DNA of 64,000 bases from Nostoc sp. PCC 7524. Its GTDB lineage: Bacteria > Cyanobacteriota > Cyanobacteriia > Cyanobacteriales > Nostocaceae. The DNA is taken from assembly GCF_000316645.1 (NCBI RefSeq), contig NC_019684.1, positions 1,426,001 through 1,490,000 of the forward strand, read 5' to 3'. Both the position numbers and the translations under genes were made by a program. The notes under the pieces are model-generated. The model was given only the letters and a program-made list of their open reading frames with translations, was not told the origin of the DNA and searched no databases. Below are positions 29,132 through 37,239 of this stretch, piece after piece. The stretch's first letter is position 1, and the number at the start of each line of letters is the position of its first letter.

Positions 29132-29844
29132 TACATCACCTCCAACGCACCATCATTAACTTTTACGCCGGCTGAACATTTAATTCCTAAACCAGAGCTT
29201 GCTTCTAATTCATATTTTGATTTAGCTTTAATAGTACAATTAGCACCTGCTTCTAATTGATAATTTTGTTGAGTTTTTATTTGCAAATTTTTACATTCAA
29301 TCGAAATATCATCATCACTACTGTTTAAAATAATTTTTCCTTTAGCAGCAATGGTTAAATCTTTGTCAACTTGAAGATTCATAGTATTTTCTTTAGAATT
29401 AATTACGATTTTGTTTTTACCAGTCTTATCTTGAATAATAATTTGTTCTTCCCCGTCAGTATCATCTAAAATAATCTGATGACCGCTTCGAGATTTAATC
29501 ATGCGTTGATTATTTTTGCCATCATCATTTTTCCCTGGTGGTTTATCTTTCCCATTCCACAAAGCACCAAGAACGTAAGGATAATTTATATCACCTTGTT
29601 CAAAAGCAACTAAAACCTCATCATCAATTTCTGGCAGAAAATAAATACCACGGTCATTTCCTGCCATTGGAGTCAAAACCCTTGCCCAGTAACTTTCTTC
29701 TGCGTCAGATAACCAAGGAAATTTTACTTTGACTCGTCCTAATTTGTCTGGATCTTGATTATTAGTTACTATACCAACTGTTACCCCATAAAAACGCTGA
29801 TTTTCGTGATTTTGATTACCTATTAACAAATCTAGTCCATTCAT
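29131..29844 (-). CDS. Spike protein, gpV/gp5-like OB-fold half of VgrG
   Basis: 237 residues. The N-terminal OB-fold (YGVTVGIVTNNQDPDKLGRV, FPWLSDAEESYWARVLTPMAG) is followed by a triple-stranded beta-helix needle of repeated short strands (IIIQDKTGKNKIVINSKEN, LTIAAKGKIILNSSDDDISI). It forms the membrane-piercing spike. In Pvc8/VgrG this part is fused to the gpD-like hub, but here it is a separate gene whose start overlaps the gpD gene by 4 bp. Confidence 0.9.
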   Translation of the reverse strand: MNGLDLLIGNQNHENQRFYGVTVGIVTNNQDPDKLGRVKVKFPWLSDAEESYWARVLTPMAGNDRGIYFLPEIDDEVLVAFEQGDINYPYVLGALWNGKDKPPGKNDDGKNNQRMIKSRSGHQIILDDTDGEEQIIIQDKTGKNKIVINSKENTMNLQVDKDLTIAAKGKIILNSSDDDISIECKNLQIKTQQNYQLEAGANCTIKAKSKYELEASSGLGIKCSAGVKVNDGALEVM

Positions 29845-30905
29845 GTGGCATTTCTCCTGACAGTAAATGAAGTTCTATAACCCTGATCCCATATATAAGA
29901 ATGTTCCACACTATTGAGATAATAAAGTCCGCCAAATCTTTTACCAACACCAGAAATTTCAATTACTTTCCCGGCGCGTAATTTGGGATTACCTTGACAA
30001 GCTCCTTCCCCAGTAATATAGGCGATCGCCATATCCTGAAACTGCCCCAACGCCATGTTATCGGCTTCTTCTTTACTTGATACAGGTTGACTGACTATCG
30101 TCTGGCTAGATTCTCCAAAAGCTTTTTTAACTGCTTTAGCTCCAGAGGTTGAACCTCCCATTGTGTCACCTTCTTGTCCTACCCCCGCCTTACCTATTAC
30201 CTCTTTCTTGTCTTTAGAAATCCAACCTCTGACTTCTACTTTTTGTACCTGATTCATAGTGCTTAGTCGGGGTATGAATTCCTGTAATTTTTCTGGATAC
30301 GTGAGAGTCAAAAGTTTATCTTGTGTATTTTGATGGGGACGAAAATAAAGAATGTTTTCATCGATTGCTACTTCATAACCAATGCGTTTAGCTCTTTCAT
30401 TTAAAAACTCCCAATCTGTCTGATTGTGCTGCAAGATATACTCTAACTTAACCTTACTATCGGTAACTTTTGCTGTAAGTCCGTTAGTTCTAGCAATTTG
30501 ATTAACAACCTCACTATCTTTAATTTTTAGGAATGATTTTGTGTGTCTTCCTCGTAACAGCCGATGGCGCAAATCATGACCACGCACTACTAATATTGGT
30601 AAATCATCTAGGGTATATTCTGGTTCTAATCCTGTAATTTCCCCCACAATCACAGTTTGAATATCATCTTCATAACCCATCTTAATTTCTACTTCATTAC
30701 CCACATCAAATACTGTGTCATCAACCCATGTCATTTGTTGTTTTATGATGTCCCAAGTCACTAATCGTAGCTCGAACATACTAGGAGCTTCCAAATCCTC
30801 AGACACTAATGCGGAGATCAAATCCAATTCTATGTCTGTCTTTAAGGGTTTGCCTTGAACAAAAATTTGGAGACGAGGATTTAATAAGGAAGCATCAATT
30901 GGCAT
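29841..30905 (-). CDS. Baseplate hub protein, phage late control gene D-like half of VgrG
   Basis: 354 residues of the gpD/gp27 hub family: RLQIFVQGKPLKTDIELDL at the N-terminus, VGEITGLEPEYTLDDLPILV, the central LEYILQHNQTDWEFLNERAK, and a C-terminal VIEISGVGKRFGGLYYLNSV, all typical. It makes the trimeric hub bridging inner tube and spike. A Gly-rich loop (residues about 245-260) could be flexible. It ends overlapping the spike gene (ATGA). Confidence 0.92.
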   Translation of the reverse strand: MPIDASLLNPRLQIFVQGKPLKTDIELDLISALVSEDLEAPSMFELRLVTWDIIKQQMTWVDDTVFDVGNEVEIKMGYEDDIQTVIVGEITGLEPEYTLDDLPILVVRGHDLRHRLLRGRHTKSFLKIKDSEVVNQIARTNGLTAKVTDSKVKLEYILQHNQTDWEFLNERAKRIGYEVAIDENILYFRPHQNTQDKLLTLTYPEKLQEFIPRLSTMNQVQKVEVRGWISKDKKEVIGKAGVGQEGDTMGGSTSGAKAVKKAFGESSQTIVSQPVSSKEEADNMALGQFQDMAIAYITGEGACQGNPKLRAGKVIEISGVGKRFGGLYYLNSVEHSYIWDQGYRTSFTVRRNAT

Positions 30906-30908
30906 GAT

Positions 30909-31568
30909 TTACTCCTTCTGACTCAAGTTAGTAATTCGCAAAGGAGGAATCGTCAACACAGTACCAGGATTTAATATACGAGGATTATTTAACTTGTTTT
31001 CTACCGCAATTACACGCCATAGAGAAGGATCACCATATTCTTCAGTGGCAATACTACTCAAAGTTTCTCCCCGTTTCACAATTCTGACAGGATCATCAAT
31101 GGGATTCAGAATTTTTGCCTTTTTTTTCGGTTCTTTCCACTCTTTAAATGTACAGCTTAAGGTGGCTCTGACAGGTGTCCCATCCTCCAGAAAGTGAGTC
31201 AGTTTTTTAGTGACACTTTCTAAAAAACCGTCAGGTAATAACACGCTATCTTTACCAGAGATAGTTCCCCAAATTAGTTGACAACGAGGGGGACGTTTGG
31301 GATTTGTGCCAATGCGCGGTTGAGTTAAACTAAAAATTTTGCGGGTATAGTTTTGGACATTTTCTGGGGGGAATCCCATCAATGTGGTGTCAAAGAATAA
31401 ATCCAGACTGAGTTGAGTTAATTCTTTTGATGCAACTGGGCCATACTGTTGCATTGTCCAGCCTGTTTTCACGATTTCTACTTGATTAGGATTAAACAGG
31501 ACTTTGAATTTATCATTAAACTTGTCTTTTTCCGATTCTATTTTGATAGTTAATTTTTCTAGTGTCAT
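30909..31568 (-). CDS. LysM tail adaptor (Pvc7-like)
   Basis: 219 residues. The first 150 fit the CIS tube-initiator/adaptor family (KFKVLFNPNQVEIVKTGW, LSLDLFFDTTLM), and the C-terminus carries a LysM domain (RIVKRGETLSSIATEEYG, NNPRILNPGTVLTIPP). It sits between tube and hub in eCIS baseplates. Start overlaps the preceding gene's stop by 4 bp. Confidence 0.92.
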   Translation of the reverse strand: MTLEKLTIKIESEKDKFNDKFKVLFNPNQVEIVKTGWTMQQYGPVASKELTQLSLDLFFDTTLMGFPPENVQNYTRKIFSLTQPRIGTNPKRPPRCQLIWGTISGKDSVLLPDGFLESVTKKLTHFLEDGTPVRATLSCTFKEWKEPKKKAKILNPIDDPVRIVKRGETLSSIATEEYGDPSLWRVIAVENKLNNPRILNPGTVLTIPPLRITNLSQKE

Positions 31569-32992
31569 CGATTTTTCCCTCTACGTTCACTTTCAATGAC
31601 TAACCGACGCATCAGTTTGCGTTCAACTTGGCTAGCTATAGCGTTAACGTTAATATCAACATTTCTGGTTGCTATAGGAGAAACTACGGTTTCTGTTGGT
31701 GAGACAGCAGGAGCGAAGTTTTTCCTAGGAGATGAATAATCTTGATGAGATGTTGAATTGCGGTTTGATGTTTGGTTATTACTCCTTGATGATGGGGTTG
31801 TTTTAGCTAATGGTAAAGGTAAAGATTGAGGTTTTAAGGGTGGGTTAATTGGTGATATAACGGGAACTAGGGGAAGGAAAGAAATGTTTTGATTATTGTT
31901 AGTTTTATTAGTTTTTGTAGGGGGGAGATTAATATGATTTGGTTCACGCAGTGGTGCGGAGGTGCGGAGAGTAAGAGTTTGATTTTCTGTTTGTTGGTTG
32001 TCAATAGGAACAGATGATTGTGATGTAGAAGGATTTTGTATCTTTGCTGGAATAATCGGTATTGATGGTTCGGAAGTCTGAGTTATGGGTTGGGGTGTGA
32101 CTACTGGATTCTCTGATGCAGCGATCGCACTTTGAGCTAAGATATTTAATTCGGTGTTTTGGATAGGTTGATTTGGTTCACGCAGTGGTGTGGAGGCGCG
32201 GAGAGTTGGCGGTGTTTGATTTTCTGTTTGCTGGTTGTTAATAGGAACAGATGACTGTGATGTAGAAGGATTTTGTATCTTTGCTGGAAGAATCGGTATT
32301 GATGGATCAGAAGTCTGAGTTATGGGTTGGGGTGTGACTACTGGATTCTCTGATGCAGCGATCGCACTTTGAGCTAAGATATTTAATTCGGTGTTTTGGA
32401 TAGGTTGATTTGGTTCGCGCAGTGGCGCGGAGGCGCGGAGAGTCGCAGGTGTTTGATTTTCTGTTTGCTGGTTGTTAACTTCTGGGAGTGTTGGTAATGG
32501 CAATTTTTCAGTTGTTGGTTGTGGTGAAACTACTGGAATTTCTGGGGAATTAATTTCAGATTGATTAATTTGGGTTTCTAAATTTAGAAATTGGGTAGTT
32601 TTATCTGTAAAAGTAGAGTTTGATAAGTCTGTTGGAATTGGTAAAGATTGAGAATTATCTAATTTTCGTTGAATGATAGTATTAGAGATGTTAGCAGTGG
32701 AGAATATTGATTGAGAATTACTTAATCTATTTTCTATTGGCTGTACTTTTGCTAATGTTATGGGCTGTGCATATACAATAGGCATCGACTCTGATGATAG
32801 AGTATTGGTATTACCCCAACGTTGCATTTGTTGATTGAGCAGGGGTAAGCGATTTAAAAAGCGATCGCAACGATTAATAATACGCTGACCCATCGCCATA
32901 TTCATCATTCCTGGTTGACGTAACGGACGCGTCAGGCGATTTACTAACCGATGATCCAGGACATCTTGCCAATTTGATAAAGAATTTGTCAT
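31565..32992 (-). CDS. CIS-operon low-complexity linker protein with 79-residue repeats
   Basis: 475 residues from the ATG at 32992, chosen because it lies 4 bp after the upstream stop; the frame is open to 33031. The N-terminal 60 residues (LSNWQDVLDHRLVNRL) and the C-terminal 30 (NAIASQVERKLMRRLVIESERR) look ordered and helical. The middle is Pro/Asn/Gln/Thr-rich and disordered, with about 2.4 copies of a 79-residue repeat (237 bp) containing TLRASAPLREPNQPIQNTE and LAQSAIAASENPVVTPQPI. Comparable CIS operons carry a poorly conserved linker here, possibly acting in tube length control or assembly. I recognise no functional domain. Confidence 0.75.
   Translation of the reverse strand: MTNSLSNWQDVLDHRLVNRLTRPLRQPGMMNMAMGQRIINRCDRFLNRLPLLNQQMQRWGNTNTLSSESMPIVYAQPITLAKVQPIENRLSNSQSIFSTANISNTIIQRKLDNSQSLPIPTDLSNSTFTDKTTQFLNLETQINQSEINSPEIPVVSPQPTTEKLPLPTLPEVNNQQTENQTPATLRASAPLREPNQPIQNTELNILAQSAIAASENPVVTPQPITQTSDPSIPILPAKIQNPSTSQSSVPINNQQTENQTPPTLRASTPLREPNQPIQNTELNILAQSAIAASENPVVTPQPITQTSEPSIPIIPAKIQNPSTSQSSVPIDNQQTENQTLTLRTSAPLREPNHINLPPTKTNKTNNNQNISFLPLVPVISPINPPLKPQSLPLPLAKTTPSSRSNNQTSNRNSTSHQDYSSPRKNFAPAVSPTETVVSPIATRNVDINVNAIASQVERKLMRRLVIESERRGKNR
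31935..32470. repeat. 237-bp in-frame direct repeat inside the linker gene
   Basis: A unit of 237 bp (for example CTGGATTCTCTGATGCAGCG at 32104 and again at 32341) is present about 2.4 times and keeps the reading frame. Each unit contains a GC-rich block (GCGCGGAGAGT, complement ACTCTCCGCGC) resembling an interspersed repeat common in filamentous cyanobacterial genomes. Confidence 0.85.
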
Positions 32993-32996
32993 AATT

Positions 32997-33479
32997 CTAT
33001 AACTTAGAAATTCCTTGATGCACCAGTTCAATTTTTTCTACAGCAATTTCATCGTTACTAGCGTTAAATTGGGGTCCTTCCCACTTGACGGGATATGCTT
33101 TTTTAAACGTCCACCACATTACCGGAATTTGCTGATTATCAAGTACGAGAATTGTCCCATTTAATTGCTGAATCCACCCTTGGCTAGTGGCTTTATACCA
33201 AATATAAAATAAATCAATATTTACTAATCCTCGACTTAAAACTAAATTGGGATAGGTGGTATGTTTGGGAAATTTATGAATATAATCATTTAATCCTCCC
33301 TCCTCATAAGATTCCAGTTCAATTTCACTACTTAAACCACTAACTTCGCTAAAACCACCAACAACAACTCCACCAATTTCTACAGCGAAGTTATAAGCCA
33401 TATAGGGGTCGTGTCCTAGTAAACTGGCTGTTGAACCTGCGGCTAAAGCAGCATTGAGGGCGATAAGTCTGGGATTCAT
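32997..33479 (-). CDS. CIS inner-tube protein 2 (Pvc5/gp19-like)
   Basis: 160 residues of the T4 gp19-like tube family: HDPYMAYNFAVEIGGVVVGG, FSEVSGLSSEIELESYEEGG, VNIDLFYIWYK and the C-terminal DEIAVEKIELVHQGI. It shares the family signature with the tube protein at 34120-34560 but is diverged. In eCIS the second tube protein forms the first layers above the adaptor; this one sits next to the adaptor genes, which fits. Confidence 0.92.
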   Translation of the reverse strand: MNPRLIALNAALAAGSTASLLGHDPYMAYNFAVEIGGVVVGGFSEVSGLSSEIELESYEEGGLNDYIHKFPKHTTYPNLVLSRGLVNIDLFYIWYKATSQGWIQQLNGTILVLDNQQIPVMWWTFKKAYPVKWEGPQFNASNDEIAVEKIELVHQGISKL

Positions 33480-33488
33480 TTTTTCTAT

Positions 33489-33650
33489 TTACTCGCTAAG
33501 TCGCTGATTAATTTGTGCTACCTGCATCACCCACTGCTGACGTTCTCGGTGTTCCATCCCCATAATCTGTTCATAAGACCAGTGAAAATGATAAGCAAGG
33601 TAGGCTACCTCCTCCAGCAGTCTTTCTGTGGGGTAGCAAACTACTCCCCC
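33489..33650 (-). CDS. DUF6760-like small CIS protein, probably made by -1 frameshift
   Basis: A clear short coding frame reading YPTERLLEEVAYLAYHFHWS then YEQIMGMEHRERQQWVMQVA and ending QINQRLSE, which resembles the small helical DUF6760 proteins of CIS operons. The stop is at 33489-33491, 10 bp before the next gene. The frame is open upstream only to a TGA at 33669-33671, and no ATG, GTG or TTG occurs before the conserved block. It overlaps the end of the 33641-34021 gene in the -1 frame at TGGGGGAG (five G at 33646-33650). Slippage there would yield a fusion of about 178 residues joined through GGVVC. Confidence 0.8.
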   Translation of the reverse strand, partial: GGVVCYPTERLLEEVAYLAYHFHWSYEQIMGMEHRERQQWVMQVAQINQRLSE

Positions 33651-34021
33651 ACCGGCACAGTTTCCACTTCAAACTCTCCCTCACAATGGGGACAAGCTAC
33701 CCTTAAACGACTATGACCATTTTGGTTAATTCTTTGATAAAAATCCTGTAAATAGACTAAATCTCCTGAAAATAAACCCTCGATTACTTTGGTATTAATT
33801 TGGTCTAAAGTTCCTAGTTTGACTATTGTTCTAGCTAAGAGAATAATCACCAAATAACCAGGATTTTTCTGTACCCTGGGATCTCGCATTGGGGCAATTT
33901 CATCATAGGCAGTTGCTAGGCGCATCATGCCTTCATTATGAGTATTACCTTCTGAGTCGAGATATCCTTGAGGTAAGATAAAAGGAAATTCAGTTTGCTG
34001 CATGATTTTGTTGTTAGGCAA
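33641..34021 (-). CDS. CIS tail-assembly chaperone-like protein with CxxC
   Basis: 126 residues; the frame is also consistent with an ATG at 34003. The N-terminus FPFILPQGYLDSEGNTHNEG and the helix LVIILLARTIVKLGTL recall tail-assembly proteins placed between tube genes in phage and CIS operons. The C-terminus has CPHCEGEFEVE, a possible single zinc-knuckle half. The stop TAG lies directly after a G5 run, and a conserved second frame continues beyond it, like the gpG/gpGT pair in phage lambda. I infer a chaperone role; it is not shown by a named domain. Confidence 0.7.
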   Translation of the reverse strand: MPNNKIMQQTEFPFILPQGYLDSEGNTHNEGMMRLATAYDEIAPMRDPRVQKNPGYLVIILLARTIVKLGTLDQINTKVIEGLFSGDLVYLQDFYQRINQNGHSRLRVACPHCEGEFEVETVPVGE

Positions 34022-34026
34022 TAATT

Positions 34027-34083
34027 AAAGGCAATAGGGAATAGGCAATAGGCAATAGTTAAGAGGCAATAGGGAATAGGCAA
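34027..34083. repeat. AGGCAAT/AGGGAAT heptamer repeats
   Basis: A cluster of about seven imperfect GGCAATA heptamers in the 98-bp gap between the main tube gene and the chaperone-like gene, within the CIS operon. Confidence 0.8.
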
Positions 34084-34119
34084 TTAGTTTTTCTCTCCTA
34101 TACCCCTACTCCCTAGTTT

Positions 34120-34560
34120 CTAACCAACAGTTATGCCTTCATGCACTAACTCTAATGTTTCTATCGCCACTTCATCAGAGGTAGCATTGAAATCAGGTGC
34201 ATTCCAAGTTGTCGGCCAACAGTTTTCTAAGTTCCAACGAATTTTTTCTTCTCCTTTGTCATCGGCTAAAATAATCGAAAGGTTACGCCGATCTGCCTCA
34301 CCATTTTGTAATTTTTTGTGCCATTCCCACAGTTCTTGATTGTCAGTAATTCCCCGTTTGAGGGTAATATTGCCATAACTATTCAGACCGGGAATTTGAC
34401 GTTGGCTTAATGCTTTATCTGTTCCTTCTCTGTAAGTTCCGGCGTTACGAGTTGCTGTTAAACCACTACATTCACGAAACCCTGCATGAACAATACCATC
34501 CCATTCCACCCAGAAGTTATAACCACTGTAGGGATCGTGGGGATTAGAAATTGTCGGCAT
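34120..34560 (-). CDS. CIS inner-tube protein 1 (Pvc1-like)
   Basis: 146 residues of the gp19-like tube family: HDPYSGYNFWVEWDGIVHAG, FRECSGLTATRNAGTYREGT, NITLKRGITDNQELWEWHKK and DEVAIETLELVHEGITVG. It is the major tube subunit, by analogy to Pvc1, and is encoded just downstream of the two sheath genes. The start has the usual short leader; spacing to the sheath-2 gene is 32 bp. Confidence 0.93.
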   Translation of the reverse strand: MPTISNPHDPYSGYNFWVEWDGIVHAGFRECSGLTATRNAGTYREGTDKALSQRQIPGLNSYGNITLKRGITDNQELWEWHKKLQNGEADRRNLSIILADDKGEEKIRWNLENCWPTTWNAPDFNATSDEVAIETLELVHEGITVG

Positions 34561-34592
34561 AAAATAATCTCCTGCAACAAATTTAAATTGAA

Positions 34593-35702
34593 TTAAGTAA
34601 GTGAAATACCGCTACTACTTTGCACCAGTAATAGTTGGATAAATTCTCCGGGGATGGTGGGGGCTAAACCAATTTCTGCTACTACCTTTCCCGTGTCTCG
34701 ATTTTCTCTTGGGTTAGTTTCGGCATCACATTTGACATAAAATGCCTCTTGGGGGGAAGCACCTTGTAGCGCACCTTGTCGCCACAGGGATTCACAATAA
34801 ACTCCTAATTCCCTTTGCAGTCGCACCCATAAAGGGAAAGTATTAGGTTCAAACACTGTATCGGCTAAGTTAAGATTCACCCAGCGTCCGAAGGTGAGAA
34901 ATATACGACGCACGTTGACATATTGCCATTCCGTGATGGGGCTGAGGGTACGCACTCCCCAGACTCGCATTCCTCGCCCTGGAAAGCTACGGATATAATT
35001 GACTCTCTTGCCAGTTGTGAGATGCAACTGTTCTTGTTCAGTAGAAGTGAAGGAAAAACTCAGATCCAATACGCCTTCTAGGGGTATATTTGCAGGTGCG
35101 CCATGTACTCCGACTGTGCGATCGCAAGTTGCATATATCCCGGCAATATGACCACAGGGGGGAATAGGATCAGGACTAGATTCTACTTTTAGCCAAGGTG
35201 CATATAATGCAGCGTTGTGGCTCATGAGTTTTGTCTGTTGCTCGTTCAGTTTTTGTACATCATTGAAAGCATCAAGAATTGCAAAGCGATCGCCCATGCG
35301 TTCACAATGTTCTAAAACTGCTTGCTGCATTGCCACGACTTCCGCATCCGCCAGCCGCATGATGTCCGGTACACAAACCAAATCGACATTTTCTAAGACT
35401 TCGCTAGCCTCTAAACCTTCTTTGAGAGCTTTCAGGGTATTGTCAGATAAGGCGATCACATAACAAAGACGACCTCCGTTTTCAAAAAAACCTGCGATCG
35501 CATCTGCTAAATAACCCTCAGCTTTCTCAAAATACTGCTGAAAATGCTTTGCTAAGGTCAGCCTTTTAACTTCGTTCACTCCAGGCGATGCCAAACCAAA
35601 GAATACCGGCACCCCTGTCAGTAACTCAGGTTCTGGTGTAGGAACAACATTATTAAGAGAGATACCCGGTATTTTTGATTCTCTAGTTTGCATCAGATTC
35701 AC
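34593..35702 (-). CDS. CIS sheath protein 2 (Pvc3/4-like, short)
   Basis: 369 residues of the phage-tail sheath family, shorter than the first sheath protein. Shared blocks: ADAIAGFFENGGRLCYVIAL, CERMGDRFAILDAFNDVQKL, PPCGHIAGIYATCDRTVGVH, GMRVWGVRTLSP, YVNVRRIF, and EAFYVKCDAETNPRENRDTG. It lacks the N-terminal SPGVYVEEI arm and the central insertion of the main sheath. Such paralogues form the ring next to the baseplate or cap. Confidence 0.92.
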   Translation of the reverse strand: MNLMQTRESKIPGISLNNVVPTPEPELLTGVPVFFGLASPGVNEVKRLTLAKHFQQYFEKAEGYLADAIAGFFENGGRLCYVIALSDNTLKALKEGLEASEVLENVDLVCVPDIMRLADAEVVAMQQAVLEHCERMGDRFAILDAFNDVQKLNEQQTKLMSHNAALYAPWLKVESSPDPIPPCGHIAGIYATCDRTVGVHGAPANIPLEGVLDLSFSFTSTEQEQLHLTTGKRVNYIRSFPGRGMRVWGVRTLSPITEWQYVNVRRIFLTFGRWVNLNLADTVFEPNTFPLWVRLQRELGVYCESLWRQGALQGASPQEAFYVKCDAETNPRENRDTGKVVAEIGLAPTIPGEFIQLLLVQSSSGISLT

Positions 35703-35712
35703 ACACAGTCAA

Positions 35713-35745
35713 TTACCTATTGCCTATTGCCTATTCCCTATTACC
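35713..35745. repeat. ATTGCCT/ATTCCCT heptamers between sheath genes
   Basis: Tandem TATTGCC-type heptamers occupy most of the 48-bp gap between the two sheath genes. Confidence 0.75.
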
Positions 35746-35750
35746 CATTC

Positions 35751-37196
35751 CTATTTCCCCGCACCAGCCCATTGACTGAGACGGAAAATTACGAATTCTG
35801 CGGGTTTAACTACTGCTAGGCCAATCTCTGTGACAACTTGACCCAAATCCCGCACTTCTGGGGGGTTGTTTTCAGCATCGCATTTTACATAAAAAGCTTC
35901 TTCGGGTGTTGTGCCGAACAACGCACCTCTGCGCCACTCCATGACTAAAAAAGCACTGATATTGCGGCGGATTTTTGCCCAGAGTTCGGGAGTATTGGGT
36001 TCAAATACAGTCCATTGCGTCCCTTTATCAATGGAATCTCTCAAATAACTGAAGTGGCGGCGAATATTGACGTATTTGAATTCTGTATTAGCATCTCCGC
36101 CCAAAGTACGCGCACCCCAAACGCGGATATTCCCGTTTAACTTGCGAATCACGTTAATACCATCGGGATTGAGACCATCTTGTTTAGCTTTGCTGAGATT
36201 GTATCTTAAATCTAAGGCTCCCAAAATAGTTTCATTGGCTGGGGCTTTGTATACTCCCCTTTGTCCATCTACCCGTGCATAAACTCCGGCAATATGACCG
36301 CTTGGGGGAATATAAATATTGCTATTGCTGGCTGGATCAAACACTTGAATCCACGGGAAGTATAAAGCTGCATAGGTAGAATTGAAGGGTTTGAGCTTTT
36401 GTACCTCTTTAGGATCACTGAGGGTGATGTCTTTCTCACTATCAAGAACTGCAATGCGATCGCCCATTTTTTCACAATGGTCTTTAATATCATCTCGCAA
36501 AGCTAGATTTCCTGGTGCAACAATGATGCTAATCTCATCAATTGCTTCCAACTCCTCTAAAACACTACGGATTTTGTTTTCTCCAGTTATCCAGGTGACA
36601 TAACAACGCGTTCCACCATTTCTAAAAAAGCCATAAACCGCATGAGCTAGGGTGTTTTGCCCTTCGGTATCGCCAGTAGGGGGTAAAAAATCACCAAAGA
36701 ATTTTTTAAATTCACTAAAGTTTGTACAGAGTTTAATTTCCCCTTCTTGAGCAATGTTAGGGTCTATAGGAGTCACTGTTGCAGGTACTTCAACTTGATA
36801 ATATCCGGTAATTTTTGCCCCTGAAGTCACCGCATCTTTAAACTTTATAGTTGCAGATTTATCTGCATCATTATTAGTAATAGGGTTTGTGTCATCTAAA
36901 ACTACAGGATTTCCATCCACGAAAAACCCATACGTCCCCAAGGTAGTAACTACAGGGTAATCTCCTGTTTTTAATGAATAATTTTTTTTGGTTCCACCTT
37001 GCCCTGTACCAATTTCATCTGGATTTGTCGAGCTACCCACAGACCTAACTGATGGGCTGCTAGTCTTATTTGATGACCAAGCATTAGCTTTTATTGTACC
37101 AATAAAAGCCGCAATACTGGTTCCAACTCCCACAATTGGCGCAGAACCGGAAGCTATTTCTTCGACGTAAACACCTGGGGAGAGATAGGTTGGCAT
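35751..37196 (-). CDS. CIS main sheath protein (Pvc2-like)
   Basis: 481 residues. The N-terminal arm PTYLSPGVYVEEIASGSAPI is diagnostic of contractile sheath subunits. A beta-rich insertion at about 70-150 probably decorates the outside. The core has GFFRNGGTRCYVTWI, CEKMGDRIAVLDSEKDI, PPSGHIAGVYARVDGQRGVY, and the C-terminal arm VVTEIGLAVVKPAEFVIFRL. Contraction of this sheath drives the tube outwards. It is the first structural gene after the cap-side genes. Confidence 0.95.
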   Translation of the reverse strand: MPTYLSPGVYVEEIASGSAPIVGVGTSIAAFIGTIKANAWSSNKTSSPSVRSVGSSTNPDEIGTGQGGTKKNYSLKTGDYPVVTTLGTYGFFVDGNPVVLDDTNPITNNDADKSATIKFKDAVTSGAKITGYYQVEVPATVTPIDPNIAQEGEIKLCTNFSEFKKFFGDFLPPTGDTEGQNTLAHAVYGFFRNGGTRCYVTWITGENKIRSVLEELEAIDEISIIVAPGNLALRDDIKDHCEKMGDRIAVLDSEKDITLSDPKEVQKLKPFNSTYAALYFPWIQVFDPASNSNIYIPPSGHIAGVYARVDGQRGVYKAPANETILGALDLRYNLSKAKQDGLNPDGINVIRKLNGNIRVWGARTLGGDANTEFKYVNIRRHFSYLRDSIDKGTQWTVFEPNTPELWAKIRRNISAFLVMEWRRGALFGTTPEEAFYVKCDAENNPPEVRDLGQVVTEIGLAVVKPAEFVIFRLSQWAGAGK

Positions 37197-37239
37197 TTGA
37201 TGAACTCCTGGCTGTGATAAATCAGAAAATAGTGAGTAT

